From Bacteroides ovatus (GTDB lineage Bacteria > Bacteroidota > Bacteroidia > Bacteroidales > Bacteroidaceae): a stretch of DNA of 64,000 nt. Below, piece by piece: positions 8,883-18,018 of this stretch. The stretch spans positions 3,472,001 to 3,536,000 of the forward strand of contig NZ_CP012938.1 in assembly GCF_001314995.1 (NCBI RefSeq). Direction: 5' to 3'. A program made the translations under genes and the position numbers. The notes under the pieces are model-generated. The model was not told where the DNA came from. It did not search any database and saw only the letters and a list, made by a program, of their open reading frames with translations. Position 1 is the first letter of the stretch. Each line of letters starts with the position of its first letter.

Positions 8883-8920
8883 GAGGTTGTGCCAACGTTT
8901 TGACACAACCTCCTCTTTTT
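8883..8920. terminator. Bidirectional hairpin at IS1182 right end
   Basis: GAGGTTGTGCCA (8883-8894) pairs with TGACACAACCTC (8901-8912), followed by CTCTTTTT on the plus strand and by TTTTATATTTT on the minus strand. It probably terminates both the transposase transcript and the chromate-transporter transcript arriving from the other side. Confidence 0.55.
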
Positions 8921-8933
8921 CCCATAAGTATTA

Positions 8934-9458
8934 CTAATACAACAGTAATCCTACCACACCCGCCAGACAAATCAACAGAATAGGATGAAGATTCCATTTC
9001 CATGTAACCAAAAAGGCGGCTGCGAAAATACCGATACTTTTATAGTCTATAAAATTCTCTCTATTCATCATAAGTAATGCAGCCGAAGCAATCAGCGCGA
9101 CCGACATAGGAAGCAGTCCAGACATAGCCGCTTTAATATACTTATTATCCTTACACTTCGCAAAGAAATAAGAAATGAGCAACACCAAAATAAAAGAAGG
9201 CAAGCAAACGGCTACAGTGGCCAACACAGCTCCCCAAACACTTTGTGTTACCGCATAACCTACGTAAGTAGCACTATTTATGCCAATCGGTCCCGGAGTC
9301 ATCTGCGAAATTGCGACCACATCCGTAAACTGTTGAGGAGTCAGCCAATGATGAAGATCCACTATTTCATGTTGAATCAGGGAAAGCATTGCATATCCAC
9401 CCCCAAAACCGAACATACCTATTTTAAGATACACCCAAAGTAATTGCCAATATATCAT
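8934..9458 (-). CDS. Chromate transporter family protein, half-size (second gene)
   Basis: A 174-residue membrane protein of the CHR (ChrA) superfamily, short-chain type. It has the repeat signature FGGGYAMLSLIQHEIV near the N-terminus and QMTPGPIGINSATYVGY around residues 52-68, with about five to six hydrophobic helices. Short CHR proteins occur as adjacent pairs that correspond to the two halves of full-length ChrA. The start overlaps the stop of the partner gene by 4 bp (9455-9458), so the two are translationally coupled. The family is annotated for chromate efflux, but the physiological anion in Bacteroides is not known. Confidence 0.85.
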   Translation of the reverse strand: MIYWQLLWVYLKIGMFGFGGGYAMLSLIQHEIVDLHHWLTPQQFTDVVAISQMTPGPIGINSATYVGYAVTQSVWGAVLATVAVCLPSFILVLLISYFFAKCKDNKYIKAAMSGLLPMSVALIASAALLMMNRENFIDYKSIGIFAAAFLVTWKWNLHPILLICLAGVVGLLLY

Positions 9459-10012
9459 ACCTGTTTATTCGCTATTTTTTCTTTCAACCATAATGTATAT
9501 ACCAATCCCCCTATAATTCCGGCCACCACAATATAAATAGGTGATAAGCCGAACTGCCAGATCAACACGGTAGCTATGGCAGGAGCAACCAACTGAAAAT
9601 ACTTCAGTTTCAAAGCTCTAACAGCAGAAATGCAAGGAAACAGAATCAATGCTACCACGGCAGGACGTATTCCATTAAAGATACGAATCATCACTTCATT
9701 ATCCTGAAACTGTGCAAAAAACATGGCTATCAGCATCATGATAACGAAAGAGGGAAGAATCGTAGCCAATGCACACACCAGGCTACCACCCACCTTATAC
9801 AACTTATATCCTACAAAAATAGAAATATTCACAGCAAACACACCCGGAAGCGACTGCGTCAAAGCAAACATCTCCATAAATTCTTCCTTATTCATCCATT
9901 GCTTGTTAACAATCTCCCGTTCAATCAACGGAATCATGGCATAACCGCCACCAATAGTAAACATTCCAATCTTCGCAAATGTCACGAATAATTTTAAATA
10001 CTCCAGTACCAT
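9455..10012 (-). CDS. Chromate transporter family protein, half-size (first gene)
   Basis: A 185-residue membrane protein, the upstream partner of the overlapping CHR gene. It carries the same signatures: IGGGYAMIPLIEREIV near the N-terminus and TQSLPGVFAVNISIFVGY at about 50-68. The two proteins probably form a heteromeric transporter equivalent to one fused ChrA. The gene starts 31 bp downstream of the GH95 gene on the same strand, so it may be transcribed with that exported glycosidase, although no functional link is obvious. Confidence 0.85.
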   Translation of the reverse strand: MVLEYLKLFVTFAKIGMFTIGGGYAMIPLIEREIVNKQWMNKEEFMEMFALTQSLPGVFAVNISIFVGYKLYKVGGSLVCALATILPSFVIMMLIAMFFAQFQDNEVMIRIFNGIRPAVVALILFPCISAVRALKLKYFQLVAPAIATVLIWQFGLSPIYIVVAGIIGGLVYTLWLKEKIANKQV

Positions 10013-10043
10013 CCTTTCTTTCTAATTTTCCGACATTTTGTGT

Positions 10044-12533
10044 TTATTTTTTAATGAGCCCTTTAGTTGCATCATATCCAATCTGATAACTGCGTCCTTT
10101 CACAGTTTTAAAGGAGATAGTCTGATCCGCATACTTTATGACACAGTCGCCTCCTGCATTAGAGCGTACAACAGCTTCTTTCAATTGATGATTCTCCCAG
10201 ATCACATCCACCTCAAAATTTCCTTTTGCACAAATACCACTGATAGAACCGTCTTTCCATGCATCCGGCAAAGCCGGTAATAATTGAATAAAGCCCATGT
10301 GACTTTGGAGCAGCATTTCGGTGATTCCCGCTGTCCCACCAAAGTTCCCATCAATTTGGAAAGGCGGATGCGTATCCCACAAATTATCCATGGTTCCGTT
10401 CTTCAATAAATTGCCGAATAAAGTATAAGCATGATTACCATCCTGCAAACGCGCCCACTGATTCAACTTCCAACCCATACTCCAACCGGTAGCACCATCA
10501 CCACGATGCACCAATACCACTTTAGCAGCTTTCGCCAGTTCGGGAGTAGTGACGGGAGAAACAGTATGTCCCGGATGCAGGCCGAACAAATGATTCACAT
10601 GACGATGTTCATCTTTCGGATCATCAATATCCACCGACCATTCCATCAACTGACCATAACGACCTATTTGATAGGGAACGAGATTGGCAAGCACATGCTC
10701 CCATTGCTTACGTCCTTTCTTATCTACACCCAACACTTTGCTTGCTTCAATCGCATCCATCAGAATTTCACGCACTACGGCATGCACAAAAGTAGCTCCC
10801 TGATCGATAGGACCATGCTCGGGCGAAGTGGACGGAGCAGCCGTATAGGTTCCATCCGGCTTATGCCACAGGTAATCGACTGCAAAATCCGCACTACTCT
10901 TAATTAGTTCATAGCCGGTTTCTTTCAGAAATTTCAAGTCTCTTGTATAGTCGTAATACTCCCATATATGAGTAGCCAGCCAGGGACCTGCCATCGGATT
11001 GAAGTTCCACGACATATCCCGACTTTCCAACGGAGTGGTAAAGCCGAAAATATTGCCGGAGATAGATGCCGTCCATCCTCTTGCTCCGAAATAAGCTTGT
11101 GCAGTCTTCTCCCCCGGTTTCACCAGTGTACGGATAAAGTCAATCAACGGAAGCACGCACTCATTCAAGTTGGTAGAACAAGCAGGCCAATAATTCATCT
11201 GGATATTGATGTTATTATGATAATCCACACGCCACGGTCCATCGACATTATTGTGCCAAATCCCCTGTAGATTAGCAGGCATATTGCCCGGACGGGAACT
11301 GGCAATCAGAAGATAACGTCCAAATTGATAATACAACTCTCCCAGATAATAATCCGGCTGTCCTTTCCGATAATTTTTCAGACGTTGGGAAGTAGGCAGA
11401 TTCACTCCTTTCACCGCTGGGTTCAGATTCAGCCGAACCCGGTTGAACAGAGTAGCATAATCATTATAATGTTGATTGAATAAAGCTGTATATCCCTGCG
11501 CCACTGCATTATTCATCCACTGCTTTGTCGTTTCTTCGGGATTAACGCCTATATATGTTTTCGGATCTTTGAAATCCGGATCAAAGTTAATCTTATAGTC
11601 AGTGTCCGCTGTGATATAAAATACAACTTCGTCTGCATCCTTCACTGTCAACTTTCCATCTGCATTAGACAGTGTTCCTCCTTTTGTTTCTGCCTGGATG
11701 CACACAACATACTTCATTCCATTATTATCCAAAGAAGCTGTGTAAACCAGTCCTTTATTTCCATCAGAAACCATGCTGCCGGTAGACAGGGGATTGGGCG
11801 CATAACTGAAAACCAGATTTTGTTTCCCCGATTGATCCGCGCTGAAACGTACCACCATTACATTGGCGGGGTAAGAGATAAAAAAATTGCGTTGATAAGC
11901 CACACGATCCTTTTTGAATTGTACGACTGCCATAGCCGAATCCAAAGAAAGAATGCGCTTATAATCGCTCATTCCTATCATATTCAGTCCGGTTTCTACA
12001 TAAAACTCTCCCATTGTAGTAAAGCTACCGAAACGGAAAGGATTTTCTCCGTCAGCTTCATACGAAACTTCACTATTGAAGTTCTGTCGCGTTAGCATTT
12101 CAGCCTTTTTCTGATCTCCCTCTGTAAATGCTTTGCGTATTTCATCTAAAAGATGGGCCGATTGTTTATTGACATTCCAATAATAGTCCACACCTTTCGC
12201 TGTGTTCGGACCACCGCGCCAAAGCGTTTTTTCATTGAAAGTGATACGTTCGGCTTCTACCGATCCCATAATATTTGCGCCGAGGCTACCGTTACCAATA
12301 GGCAATGACTGTGACTCCCAACTGGCATCCAGATTATGTCCGCTTCCTGCTGTTACCGGTTTATTTTCATCTTTCCACAAATCCGGTCTTCCGCCATACC
12401 AGGCAGCATATCCCTGCAAAGTATTCGGAGTATCAAACCAGATGGAAAGTCCTTGAGTATAATCTGTTTCTCCCGCATAAAGCCCGGAGGTAAGGAATAG
12501 GGAACTAATAAGAAGGAAATAAAAATTCTTCAT
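10044..12533 (-). CDS. GH95 family glycosidase (alpha-L-fucosidase / alpha-L-galactosidase type)
   Basis: An 829-residue exported enzyme starting at the ATG at 12533, which gives a clean signal peptide (KNFYFLLISSLFLTSGLYA); a 20-codon upstream extension does not. The family fingerprints are complete: the N-terminal sandwich domain (SLPIGNGSLGANIMG), NINIQMNYWPA containing the paired Asn that assist the catalytic water, THIWEYYDYT with the general-acid Glu, and PPFQIDGNFGGT with the general-base Asp. GH95 enzymes remove alpha-1,2-L-fucose, or alpha-L-galactose in some Bacteroides xyloglucan enzymes; sequence alone does not decide. It lies outside either SusC/D locus. A possible -7 box (TACTTTTG on the minus strand, 12581-12588) lies upstream. 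Confidence 0.9.
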   Translation of the reverse strand: MKNFYFLLISSLFLTSGLYAGETDYTQGLSIWFDTPNTLQGYAAWYGGRPDLWKDENKPVTAGSGHNLDASWESQSLPIGNGSLGANIMGSVEAERITFNEKTLWRGGPNTAKGVDYYWNVNKQSAHLLDEIRKAFTEGDQKKAEMLTRQNFNSEVSYEADGENPFRFGSFTTMGEFYVETGLNMIGMSDYKRILSLDSAMAVVQFKKDRVAYQRNFFISYPANVMVVRFSADQSGKQNLVFSYAPNPLSTGSMVSDGNKGLVYTASLDNNGMKYVVCIQAETKGGTLSNADGKLTVKDADEVVFYITADTDYKINFDPDFKDPKTYIGVNPEETTKQWMNNAVAQGYTALFNQHYNDYATLFNRVRLNLNPAVKGVNLPTSQRLKNYRKGQPDYYLGELYYQFGRYLLIASSRPGNMPANLQGIWHNNVDGPWRVDYHNNINIQMNYWPACSTNLNECVLPLIDFIRTLVKPGEKTAQAYFGARGWTASISGNIFGFTTPLESRDMSWNFNPMAGPWLATHIWEYYDYTRDLKFLKETGYELIKSSADFAVDYLWHKPDGTYTAAPSTSPEHGPIDQGATFVHAVVREILMDAIEASKVLGVDKKGRKQWEHVLANLVPYQIGRYGQLMEWSVDIDDPKDEHRHVNHLFGLHPGHTVSPVTTPELAKAAKVVLVHRGDGATGWSMGWKLNQWARLQDGNHAYTLFGNLLKNGTMDNLWDTHPPFQIDGNFGGTAGITEMLLQSHMGFIQLLPALPDAWKDGSISGICAKGNFEVDVIWENHQLKEAVVRSNAGGDCVIKYADQTISFKTVKGRSYQIGYDATKGLIKK

Positions 12534-12650
12534 GGTCGTCGCGTCGTTATTTAAGATTAATAACCCATTTATAGTCTGTACAAAAGTAGTCAAAATATAT
12601 ATCTAATAAAAATAAAACAGAATCTCAACAACCTCTATAATGAGGTAAAA

Positions 12651-13853
12651 TTACATCAAACCATCCGACAGTATTTTTTTCACGACCCAATACCCGACTC
12701 TGGCCTCTGAAATCCCTGACAACAACCGATGAGGACAGACAAACGCATCATCAATAATTTCTGCTTCCATATAATAAAAGCAACAGGAAGAATCCTTTTC
12801 AAAGGCTTTCGCATATTCCAAAATATGTGTCGATATCAAGAAATGACAATGAGAGAAGCTTTTCAGTAATTCATTGACGGCAACGGAGGCTTGAAACGCA
12901 TCTTTAGCATTCGTCCCGCGAAACATCTCATCTAATACCACCAAACAGCGTTTTCCGGTCACAGCTTTTTGCATCACTTCTTTAATACGGAGTACTTCCG
13001 CCATAAAATGACTTCGTCCGTCCCGCAAAGAATCCGGCAGATTAATAGAGGTATAAATCCCCTCGTAAAGAGGACAAATCATTGATTTCACAGGAACAGG
13101 CAAACCGCAATGTGCCAACCAGACAGCCAAGGTCAATGCCTTTAAAGTTGTTGACTTTCCCGCCATATTAGAGCCTGTAAAAATGCATATATTTCCCCGG
13201 GACATCTGCCAACGGTTTGGCTGCGCATCTTTCACAAAAGGATGAACGACTCCCTCCACCGAGAAGTCCATTGTCGGTACCATTACCGGCATACAACAGA
13301 AGCTCTTCTCTTTTGCCACCCGGTGAGCTGTACGGCAAACATCAAGTAGATATATAACAGACAGAAGTTCCTTCAAAGATAACAACCGAGTACACCGGAA
13401 CAGATAATCGAATTTGTCTATGACAAAGTTAGATAGTCGTTTTTCCTCATCAGAGGTCTGCTCCAATACTTCCTCCAATTCACTTCCATGGAGAATATTA
13501 TCAATCATAGCAGCAGATTCTTTCATGAGTTGCGGGGCGTCCTGTGGTAGTTCTGTCGCCCATTCCTTCAGACAATGCAAGAGATGAACCACTAATTTCA
13601 CCCCTCTGCAGATCACATAACGGGTCGAATCATATCGCACCAGACGGTCGATAACAGTAGCACATGAAAGTAAAATATGAGCTTCCCGTATCTGGTCACG
13701 ATAAGCCAAGTAATACTCAATAAAATCCAGCTCTTCTTCATTCAAAAGAAGTTCGGGCAAAGCATCCCAGACAATAGCCTCCTGTCTTTTACGGATTTCC
13801 CCCAAATCACTTAGCGGATACATAATCCAGTTCAACATCCAGGGAAAACGCAT
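12651..13853 (-). CDS. MutS-family ATPase, N-terminus replaced by ISAs1 insertion
   Basis: The downstream part of a MutS-like gene. It retains a Walker A (FTGSNMAGKSTT), a Walker B (LVVLDEMFRGTN) and the STHILE switch of the MutS ATPase domain, but lacks mismatch-recognition domains; such stand-alone MutS-C proteins are common in Bacteroidetes and have no settled role. The ORF begins with five codons (MRFPW) encoded by the IS end; true sequence resumes at the ATG at 13838. The missing 44 codons survive at 15192-15323. Rejoining the pieces gives a protein of about 436 residues. The ORF start overlaps the transposase stop as TAATG, so a nearly full-length protein could still be made by coupled translation. 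Otherwise this is a pseudogene. Confidence 0.85.
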   Translation of the reverse strand: MRFPWMLNWIMYPLSDLGEIRKRQEAIVWDALPELLLNEEELDFIEYYLAYRDQIREAHILLSCATVIDRLVRYDSTRYVICRGVKLVVHLLHCLKEWATELPQDAPQLMKESAAMIDNILHGSELEEVLEQTSDEEKRLSNFVIDKFDYLFRCTRLLSLKELLSVIYLLDVCRTAHRVAKEKSFCCMPVMVPTMDFSVEGVVHPFVKDAQPNRWQMSRGNICIFTGSNMAGKSTTLKALTLAVWLAHCGLPVPVKSMICPLYEGIYTSINLPDSLRDGRSHFMAEVLRIKEVMQKAVTGKRCLVVLDEMFRGTNAKDAFQASVAVNELLKSFSHCHFLISTHILEYAKAFEKDSSCCFYYMEAEIIDDAFVCPHRLLSGISEARVGYWVVKKILSDGLM

Positions 13854-15191
13854 TATAAATCATGTAAAATAAGTTCCCATAAGAATTCATTATCCCACCC
13901 TGCTATTAATCTTTTTCTATTGATTGGTATCTCTCTTTTGTTGTTTCTTAATGTAGCCAATGCAATTTTCGCCAGTACGGAGAAGTTTAATGCTGATATA
14001 TTTCTTCTTCTGGTATTATCTTCATGGAAATTGACATCTAGCTGCCAATGTAGATTATTCTCAATTTCCCAGTGTTCTCTACTATTTTTAAGTATCTTCT
14101 GCGCATCAGGTTCCAAGGAAGATATAAAACATCTTTTTTCCACTGTAGTGCCTTTGTTTGTATTTCTGGTATTCTCTATATATCCGAAAGACTGTATATT
14201 TTTCCACTTCTTTCTAATATCTGCTCCCAGAAAACCAGGATCGTTGCAGCAATAGCAGATTCTCGACTCATTCCTGCCATGTCCTTCTTCATGCGTCTCA
14301 TATTTGTCAAATCGTACTGTTGTACCTTTTGATACAATACTTTCTGTTACTGACAGTACTATTTCCTTTAATTTCGGTTGATTATCTTTCACTATAAAAA
14401 TGTAGTCACCTTCTCCCTTTATGACTTTCTCTGCAATTGTACGCTGGCATCCTAAAGCGTCAATTGTAATAATACAATCTTTTATACACAACATATCTAA
14501 TAATTCAGGAATGACAACTATCTCATTTTCCTTTTCTTGTGTACATAACTGTCCAAGGGAGATTCCCAGTTCTGTTGCAAATGCACTGATGACATGCAAT
14601 TTGTACTTTCCCGTATTCGAATCAGGAAGCACTCCTTGTTTACGATGACGCTTGTCCTGTTCGGATTCATAGGCTCCTCGTATGGTTTTACCATCAATGG
14701 CTATATGCCCCGAATAACATTTGAGAATGCTTTGGACCCATTGCCTATAAGATTCTTCAAATTTTAAAGGATCTAATGCCGAGAAAAAGCGATTAAATGT
14801 ATCATGGGAAGGGATACCATTAAAATTGGAAAGCTTGGCTGCAAAAAAAGATTCTTTACTTTTACCAAAGTCTTCTATTGAATTCCAAGTATCAGCGCCA
14901 CATATAACAGCAGAAATTGCAATAAGAACAATGGTACTGGCCTGATGTTTTTTACAACGGTCTATCCGGTTATCTATCAATATTAATGAATCAGCAAATT
15001 CATGTAGGTTGCTGATCTCAATCTTTCTTTTAGTTTCTTGCTTCATTTTAATTGTGATTTATAATCACGTAAATGTACTCAAATAATATTGTAAATGAAA
15101 GATAAATATCTTATTAATAAGATGAAAAGACAATATTGGTGTAAGATAAATGTATAAAAGATTAAGGAAAGAGTATAATGCGTTTTCCCTG
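13840..15191 (-). mobile_element. ISAs1-family insertion sequence, intact
   Basis: The element is 1352 bp. Its terminal inverted repeats are perfect over 18 bp, CAGGGAAAACGCATTATA, at 13840-13857 and (complement) 15174-15191. It is flanked by the 10-bp direct target duplication GTTCAACATC at 13830-13839 and 15192-15201. It encodes a full-length transposase and splits a MutS-like gene after codon 44. Perfect ends and an exact duplication indicate a recent insertion. Confidence 0.95.
13853..15046 (-). CDS. ISAs1-family transposase
   Basis: A 397-residue DDE transposase of the ISAs1 / H-repeat type. An N-terminal helical region (LILIDNRIDRCKKH) is followed by the DDE core: IAIDGKTIRGAYE with the first Asp, IITIDALGCQ with the second, and REHWEIENNLHWQLDVNF with the Glu and the conserved HW. 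It ends ILHDL and its stop codon TAA lies inside the terminal repeat, where it overlaps an ATG that opens the remainder of the host gene. It appears functional. Confidence 0.92.
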   Translation of the reverse strand: MKQETKRKIEISNLHEFADSLILIDNRIDRCKKHQASTIVLIAISAVICGADTWNSIEDFGKSKESFFAAKLSNFNGIPSHDTFNRFFSALDPLKFEESYRQWVQSILKCYSGHIAIDGKTIRGAYESEQDKRHRKQGVLPDSNTGKYKLHVISAFATELGISLGQLCTQEKENEIVVIPELLDMLCIKDCIITIDALGCQRTIAEKVIKGEGDYIFIVKDNQPKLKEIVLSVTESIVSKGTTVRFDKYETHEEGHGRNESRICYCCNDPGFLGADIRKKWKNIQSFGYIENTRNTNKGTTVEKRCFISSLEPDAQKILKNSREHWEIENNLHWQLDVNFHEDNTRRRNISALNFSVLAKIALATLRNNKREIPINRKRLIAGWDNEFLWELILHDL

Positions 15192-15323
15192 GTTCAACAT
15201 CAGCGCTTTTCCTTCTTTTGTCTCTGTTTTGGAAAACAAAGAGAAAAGAAATTGCTCATTATTAGCAGTCTCTGTAATGCTTAGATCCGCATAGGTCTGT
15301 TTGTCAGTAGCTAGATATACCAT
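15162..15323 (-). pseudogene. 5' fragment of the disrupted MutS-like gene
   Basis: Starting at the ATG at 15323, 44 codons (beginning MVYLATDKQTYADL and ending KALMLN) read up to the IS boundary at 15192. The frame then continues nine codons into the IS end and stops. Joined to the sequence from 13838, the reading frame is restored exactly, taking the 10-bp duplication into account. This supports a single ancestral gene of about 436 codons. The fragment lacks any catalytic part. Confidence 0.85.
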
Positions 15324-15416
15324 AACCGCCTTTAAAGGTTAGTACTCCTGTTTTGGCAAATATAGGGAAAAGTTTTAAACAAACAGCATTTATTCTCATA
15401 GAAAGGCACAGGCATA

Positions 15417-15449
15417 AACAAAAAAGGCGGTTCGAAATCGAACCGCCTT
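15417..15449 (-). terminator. Rho-independent terminator of pckA
   Basis: A GC-rich stem AAGGCGGTTCGA (15424-15435) pairs with TCGAACCGCCTT (15438-15449). On the minus strand it is followed by a run of T (complement of 15417-15423). It lies 24 bp after the pckA stop. Confidence 0.85.
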
Positions 15450-15472
15450 CCATATTATATCTGATTCTCCAA

Positions 15473-17080
15473 TTAGAGTTTCGGACCAGCAGCAACCAAA
15501 GCCTTACCAGCTTCGTTACCAGTAAATTTAGCGAAGTTCTTGATGAAACGTCCAGCCAAATCTTTAGCTTTTTCTTCCCATTGGCAAGCACATTCGTAAG
15601 TGTCGCGTGGGTCAAGGATCTTCGGATCAACACCCGGAAGTTCTGTAGGAACAACAAAGTCGAAGAAAGGAATAACCTTAGTAGGAGCTTTGTCAATAGA
15701 ACCATCAAGGATAGCATCGATGATACCACGAGTATCTTTGATAGAGATACGTTTGCCGGAACCATTCCATCCAGTGTTAACCAAGTATGCTTTAGCACCA
15801 GTCATCTCCATCTTCTTAACCAGTTCTTCTGCATATTTAGTCGGATGCAATGACAAGAAAGCAGCACCGAAGCAAGCAGAGAATGTCGGAGTCGGTTCAG
15901 TGATACCACGTTCTGTACCAGCCAATTTAGCTGTAAATCCAGACAAGAAGTAGTATTGAGCCTGTGCCGGGTTCAAGATAGATACTGGAGGCAATACACC
16001 GAATGCATCAGCAGACAAGAAGATAACTTGTTTTGCGTGAGGACCTTTAGACACCGGTTTAACGATGTTTTCGATGTGATAGATAGGATAAGAAACACGA
16101 GTGTTTTCAGTCACGCTCTTATCTGTGAAATCAATCTTACCGTTAGCATCAACAGTTACGTTTTCAAGCAAAGCGTCACGTTTGATAGCATTGTAGATAT
16201 CCGGTTCACTTTCTTTATCCAGGTTGATAACCTTAGCGTAGCAACCACCTTCGTAGTTGAATACACCTTCGTTATCCCATCCGTGTTCGTCGTCACCGAT
16301 CAATTTACGTTTCGGGTCAGTAGACAAAGTAGTCTTACCTGTACCAGACAGACCGAAGAAGATAGCAGAGCTAGTTCCTTCCATATCGGTGTTAGCAGAG
16401 CAGTGCATAGAAGCGATACCACGAAGCGGGTTCATGTAGTTCATGATAGAGAACATACCTTTCTTCATTTCACCACCGTACCAAGTATTCAGGATTACTT
16501 GTTCTTTAGTCTTCAGGTTGAATACTGTAGCAGTTTCAGAGTTCAAGCCCAGTTCTTTGTAGTTGTCAACTTTTGCTTTAGAAGCATTGAAACATACGAA
16601 ATCAGGTTCTCCGTAGTTAGCAAGTTCTTCAGCAGTCGGGCGGATGAACATGTTAGTTACGAAGTGAGCCTGCCAAGCTACTTCCATGATGAAACGTACT
16701 TTCATACGAGTAGCTTCGTTAGCACCACAGAAAGTATCAACAACGAACAAACGTTTGCCGGAAAGTTGTTTTACAGCTTTAGCTTTCAAGTCAGCCCAAG
16801 CTTCTTCAGTACATGGTTTGTTGTCGTTTTTGTAATCTTCAGAAGTCCACCATACAGAATCAGCAGAAGCTTCATTCTTAACGAAGAATTTATCTTTAGG
16901 AGAACGACCGGTATAGATACCTGTCATCACGTTCACAGCGCCTAATTCAGTTACTTGACCTTTTTCAAAGCCTTCCAGACTCGGTTTTGTTTCTTCAGCG
17001 AACAAAACATCATAAGACGGATTGTGCAAAATCTCGGTCACACCTGTGATGCCGTACTTGCTTAAATCTAAATTTGCCAT
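15473..17080 (-). CDS. pckA: Phosphoenolpyruvate carboxykinase (ATP)
   Basis: A 535-residue enzyme interconverting oxaloacetate + ATP and PEP + CO2 + ADP in the cytoplasm. All key motifs are present: TGRSPKDKF (substrate Arg), [13 protein letters not shown] (Tyr/Lys), MHCSAN (metal-binding His), the kinase-1a loop [11 protein letters not shown], and the kinase-2 motif LIGDDEHGW. Length is normal for ATP-type PEPCK. In Bacteroides this enzyme usually works towards CO2 fixation, making oxaloacetate for succinate production. It is monocistronic, with a terminator right after the stop and a -7 box about 95 bp upstream. High Ala/Lys and strongly biased codons fit a highly expressed gene. Confidence 0.97.
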   Translation of the reverse strand: MANLDLSKYGITGVTEILHNPSYDVLFAEETKPSLEGFEKGQVTELGAVNVMTGIYTGRSPKDKFFVKNEASADSVWWTSEDYKNDNKPCTEEAWADLKAKAVKQLSGKRLFVVDTFCGANEATRMKVRFIMEVAWQAHFVTNMFIRPTAEELANYGEPDFVCFNASKAKVDNYKELGLNSETATVFNLKTKEQVILNTWYGGEMKKGMFSIMNYMNPLRGIASMHCSANTDMEGTSSAIFFGLSGTGKTTLSTDPKRKLIGDDEHGWDNEGVFNYEGGCYAKVINLDKESEPDIYNAIKRDALLENVTVDANGKIDFTDKSVTENTRVSYPIYHIENIVKPVSKGPHAKQVIFLSADAFGVLPPVSILNPAQAQYYFLSGFTAKLAGTERGITEPTPTFSACFGAAFLSLHPTKYAEELVKKMEMTGAKAYLVNTGWNGSGKRISIKDTRGIIDAILDGSIDKAPTKVIPFFDFVVPTELPGVDPKILDPRDTYECACQWEEKAKDLAGRFIKNFAKFTGNEAGKALVAAGPKL

Positions 17081-17172
17081 TTTCTTTGAATTAATTAAAA
17101 TTGGTATTTTGTTTTCTATCTCTTTTCACCTTAACATGGGGAGCTTTGGATAGCCCCTTGTAAATCCGGCTA

Positions 17173-17180
17173 CAAAAGTA
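17173..17180 (-). promoter_or_regulatory. Putative -7 box of pckA
   Basis: On the minus strand the bases read TACTTTTG, a match to the Bacteroides sigma-ABfr -7 consensus TAnnTTTG. No good -33 TTTG is at the normal distance. It implies a leader of about 85 bases containing a short G-rich hairpin (about 17135-17156). Confidence 0.4.
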
Positions 17181-17271
17181 ATACTTTCTTTGGAAAGGAA
17201 GAAGGTATTAGAGAAATTTTTCCCTAATTGAAACTCTTTTATAAATTCCTAACAATATCTGCAAACTGAAT

Positions 17272-17302
17272 ATTGCAATTTGAAAGATTATCGTTTACTT
17301 TG
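17272..17302 (+). promoter_or_regulatory. Putative promoter of upp
   Basis: ATTG (17272-17275) and TTACTTTG (17295-17302) are separated by 19 bases, close to the Bacteroides TTTG-N19-21-TAnnTTTG pattern. The box ends 58 bp before the upp start. Confidence 0.4.
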
Positions 17303-17360
17303 CAAGTCAGTATGCTAGCAATGCTGTGAAAATGAGATTAAAATCTGATTAAAAAATAAT

Positions 17361-18014
17361 ATGAAAGTAATTGATTTTGGCCAAACTAATTCGATTCTAA
17401 ACCAGTACATATCCGAAATTAGAAATGTAGAAGTTCAGAACGACCGCCTGCGTTTCCGCCGTAACATCGAACGGATCGGAGAAATCATGGCTTATGAAAT
17501 GAGTAAAGAGTTTAAATACTCGGTAAAGAACATCCAGACACCACTGGGAATCGCTCCGGTCAGTACACCGGACAACAATTTAGTAATCAGTACGATCCTG
17601 CGTGCTGGTCTGCCTTTCCATCAAGGTTTCCTTAGCTATTTCGACGGGGCGGAGAATGCGTTTGTTTCCGCTTACCGCAAATATAAAGATACGCTAAAAT
17701 TCGATATACATATAGAATATATCGCTTCTCCCCGCATTGATGACAAAACGCTGATTATCACCGACCCTATGCTGGCAACAGGAGGGAGTATGGAACTTAG
17801 TTACCAGGCAATGCTGACCAAAGGACACCCTGCCGAAATTCATGTTGCTTCGATTATCGCCAGCCAAAAGGCTATCGATCATATAAAGAATGTATTTCCT
17901 GAAGACAAGACAACAATCTGGTGCGCAGCCATCGATCCCGAACTCAACGAACATTCTTACATTGTTCCGGGACTGGGCGATGCAGGCGATCTTGCCTATG
18001 GTGAAAAAGAATAA
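17361..18014 (+). CDS. upp: Uracil phosphoribosyltransferase
   Basis: A 217-residue cytoplasmic enzyme of pyrimidine salvage, uracil + PRPP to UMP + PPi. The PRPP-binding loop is LIITDPMLATGGS (about residues 131-143), and the C-terminus YIVPGLGDAGDLAYG is the uracil-binding signature of UPRTases. Length is standard. It is a single gene transcribed away from pckA and converging on the AraC regulator, whose stop lies only 4 bp beyond. Confidence 0.95.
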   Translation: MKVIDFGQTNSILNQYISEIRNVEVQNDRLRFRRNIERIGEIMAYEMSKEFKYSVKNIQTPLGIAPVSTPDNNLVISTILRAGLPFHQGFLSYFDGAENAFVSAYRKYKDTLKFDIHIEYIASPRIDDKTLIITDPMLATGGSMELSYQAMLTKGHPAEIHVASIIASQKAIDHIKNVFPEDKTTIWCAAIDPELNEHSYIVPGLGDAGDLAYGEKE

Positions 18015-18018
18015 ACGT

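Larger units (their letters stand above)
7065..8915 (+). mobile_element. IS1182-family insertion sequence, intact
   Basis: The element is about 1.85 kb, with ends that match as inverted repeats: the left end GAGGAGGTTGTGTCAAAACG at 7065-7084 is matched by the reverse complement at 8896-8915. It carries one full-length transposase gene. Each end also contains its own internal palindrome (GGTTGTG...CACA(A/G)CC). I see no direct target duplication. The outer GAGGAG/CTCCTC bases may belong either to the element or to a hairpin target. Confidence 0.8.

Noticed and set aside
15304..15798. 164-codon minus-strand frame overlapping the 3' end of pckA
   Set aside because: Same strand as pckA but another frame; shadow of a highly biased gene. 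The start of the MutS-like fragment (15323) lies in a different frame.
15956..16945. 329-codon open frame on the plus strand opposite pckA
   Set aside because: It lies wholly antisense to pckA, has a Ser/Phe/Val-rich composition mirroring the biased codons of pckA, and no domain signature.
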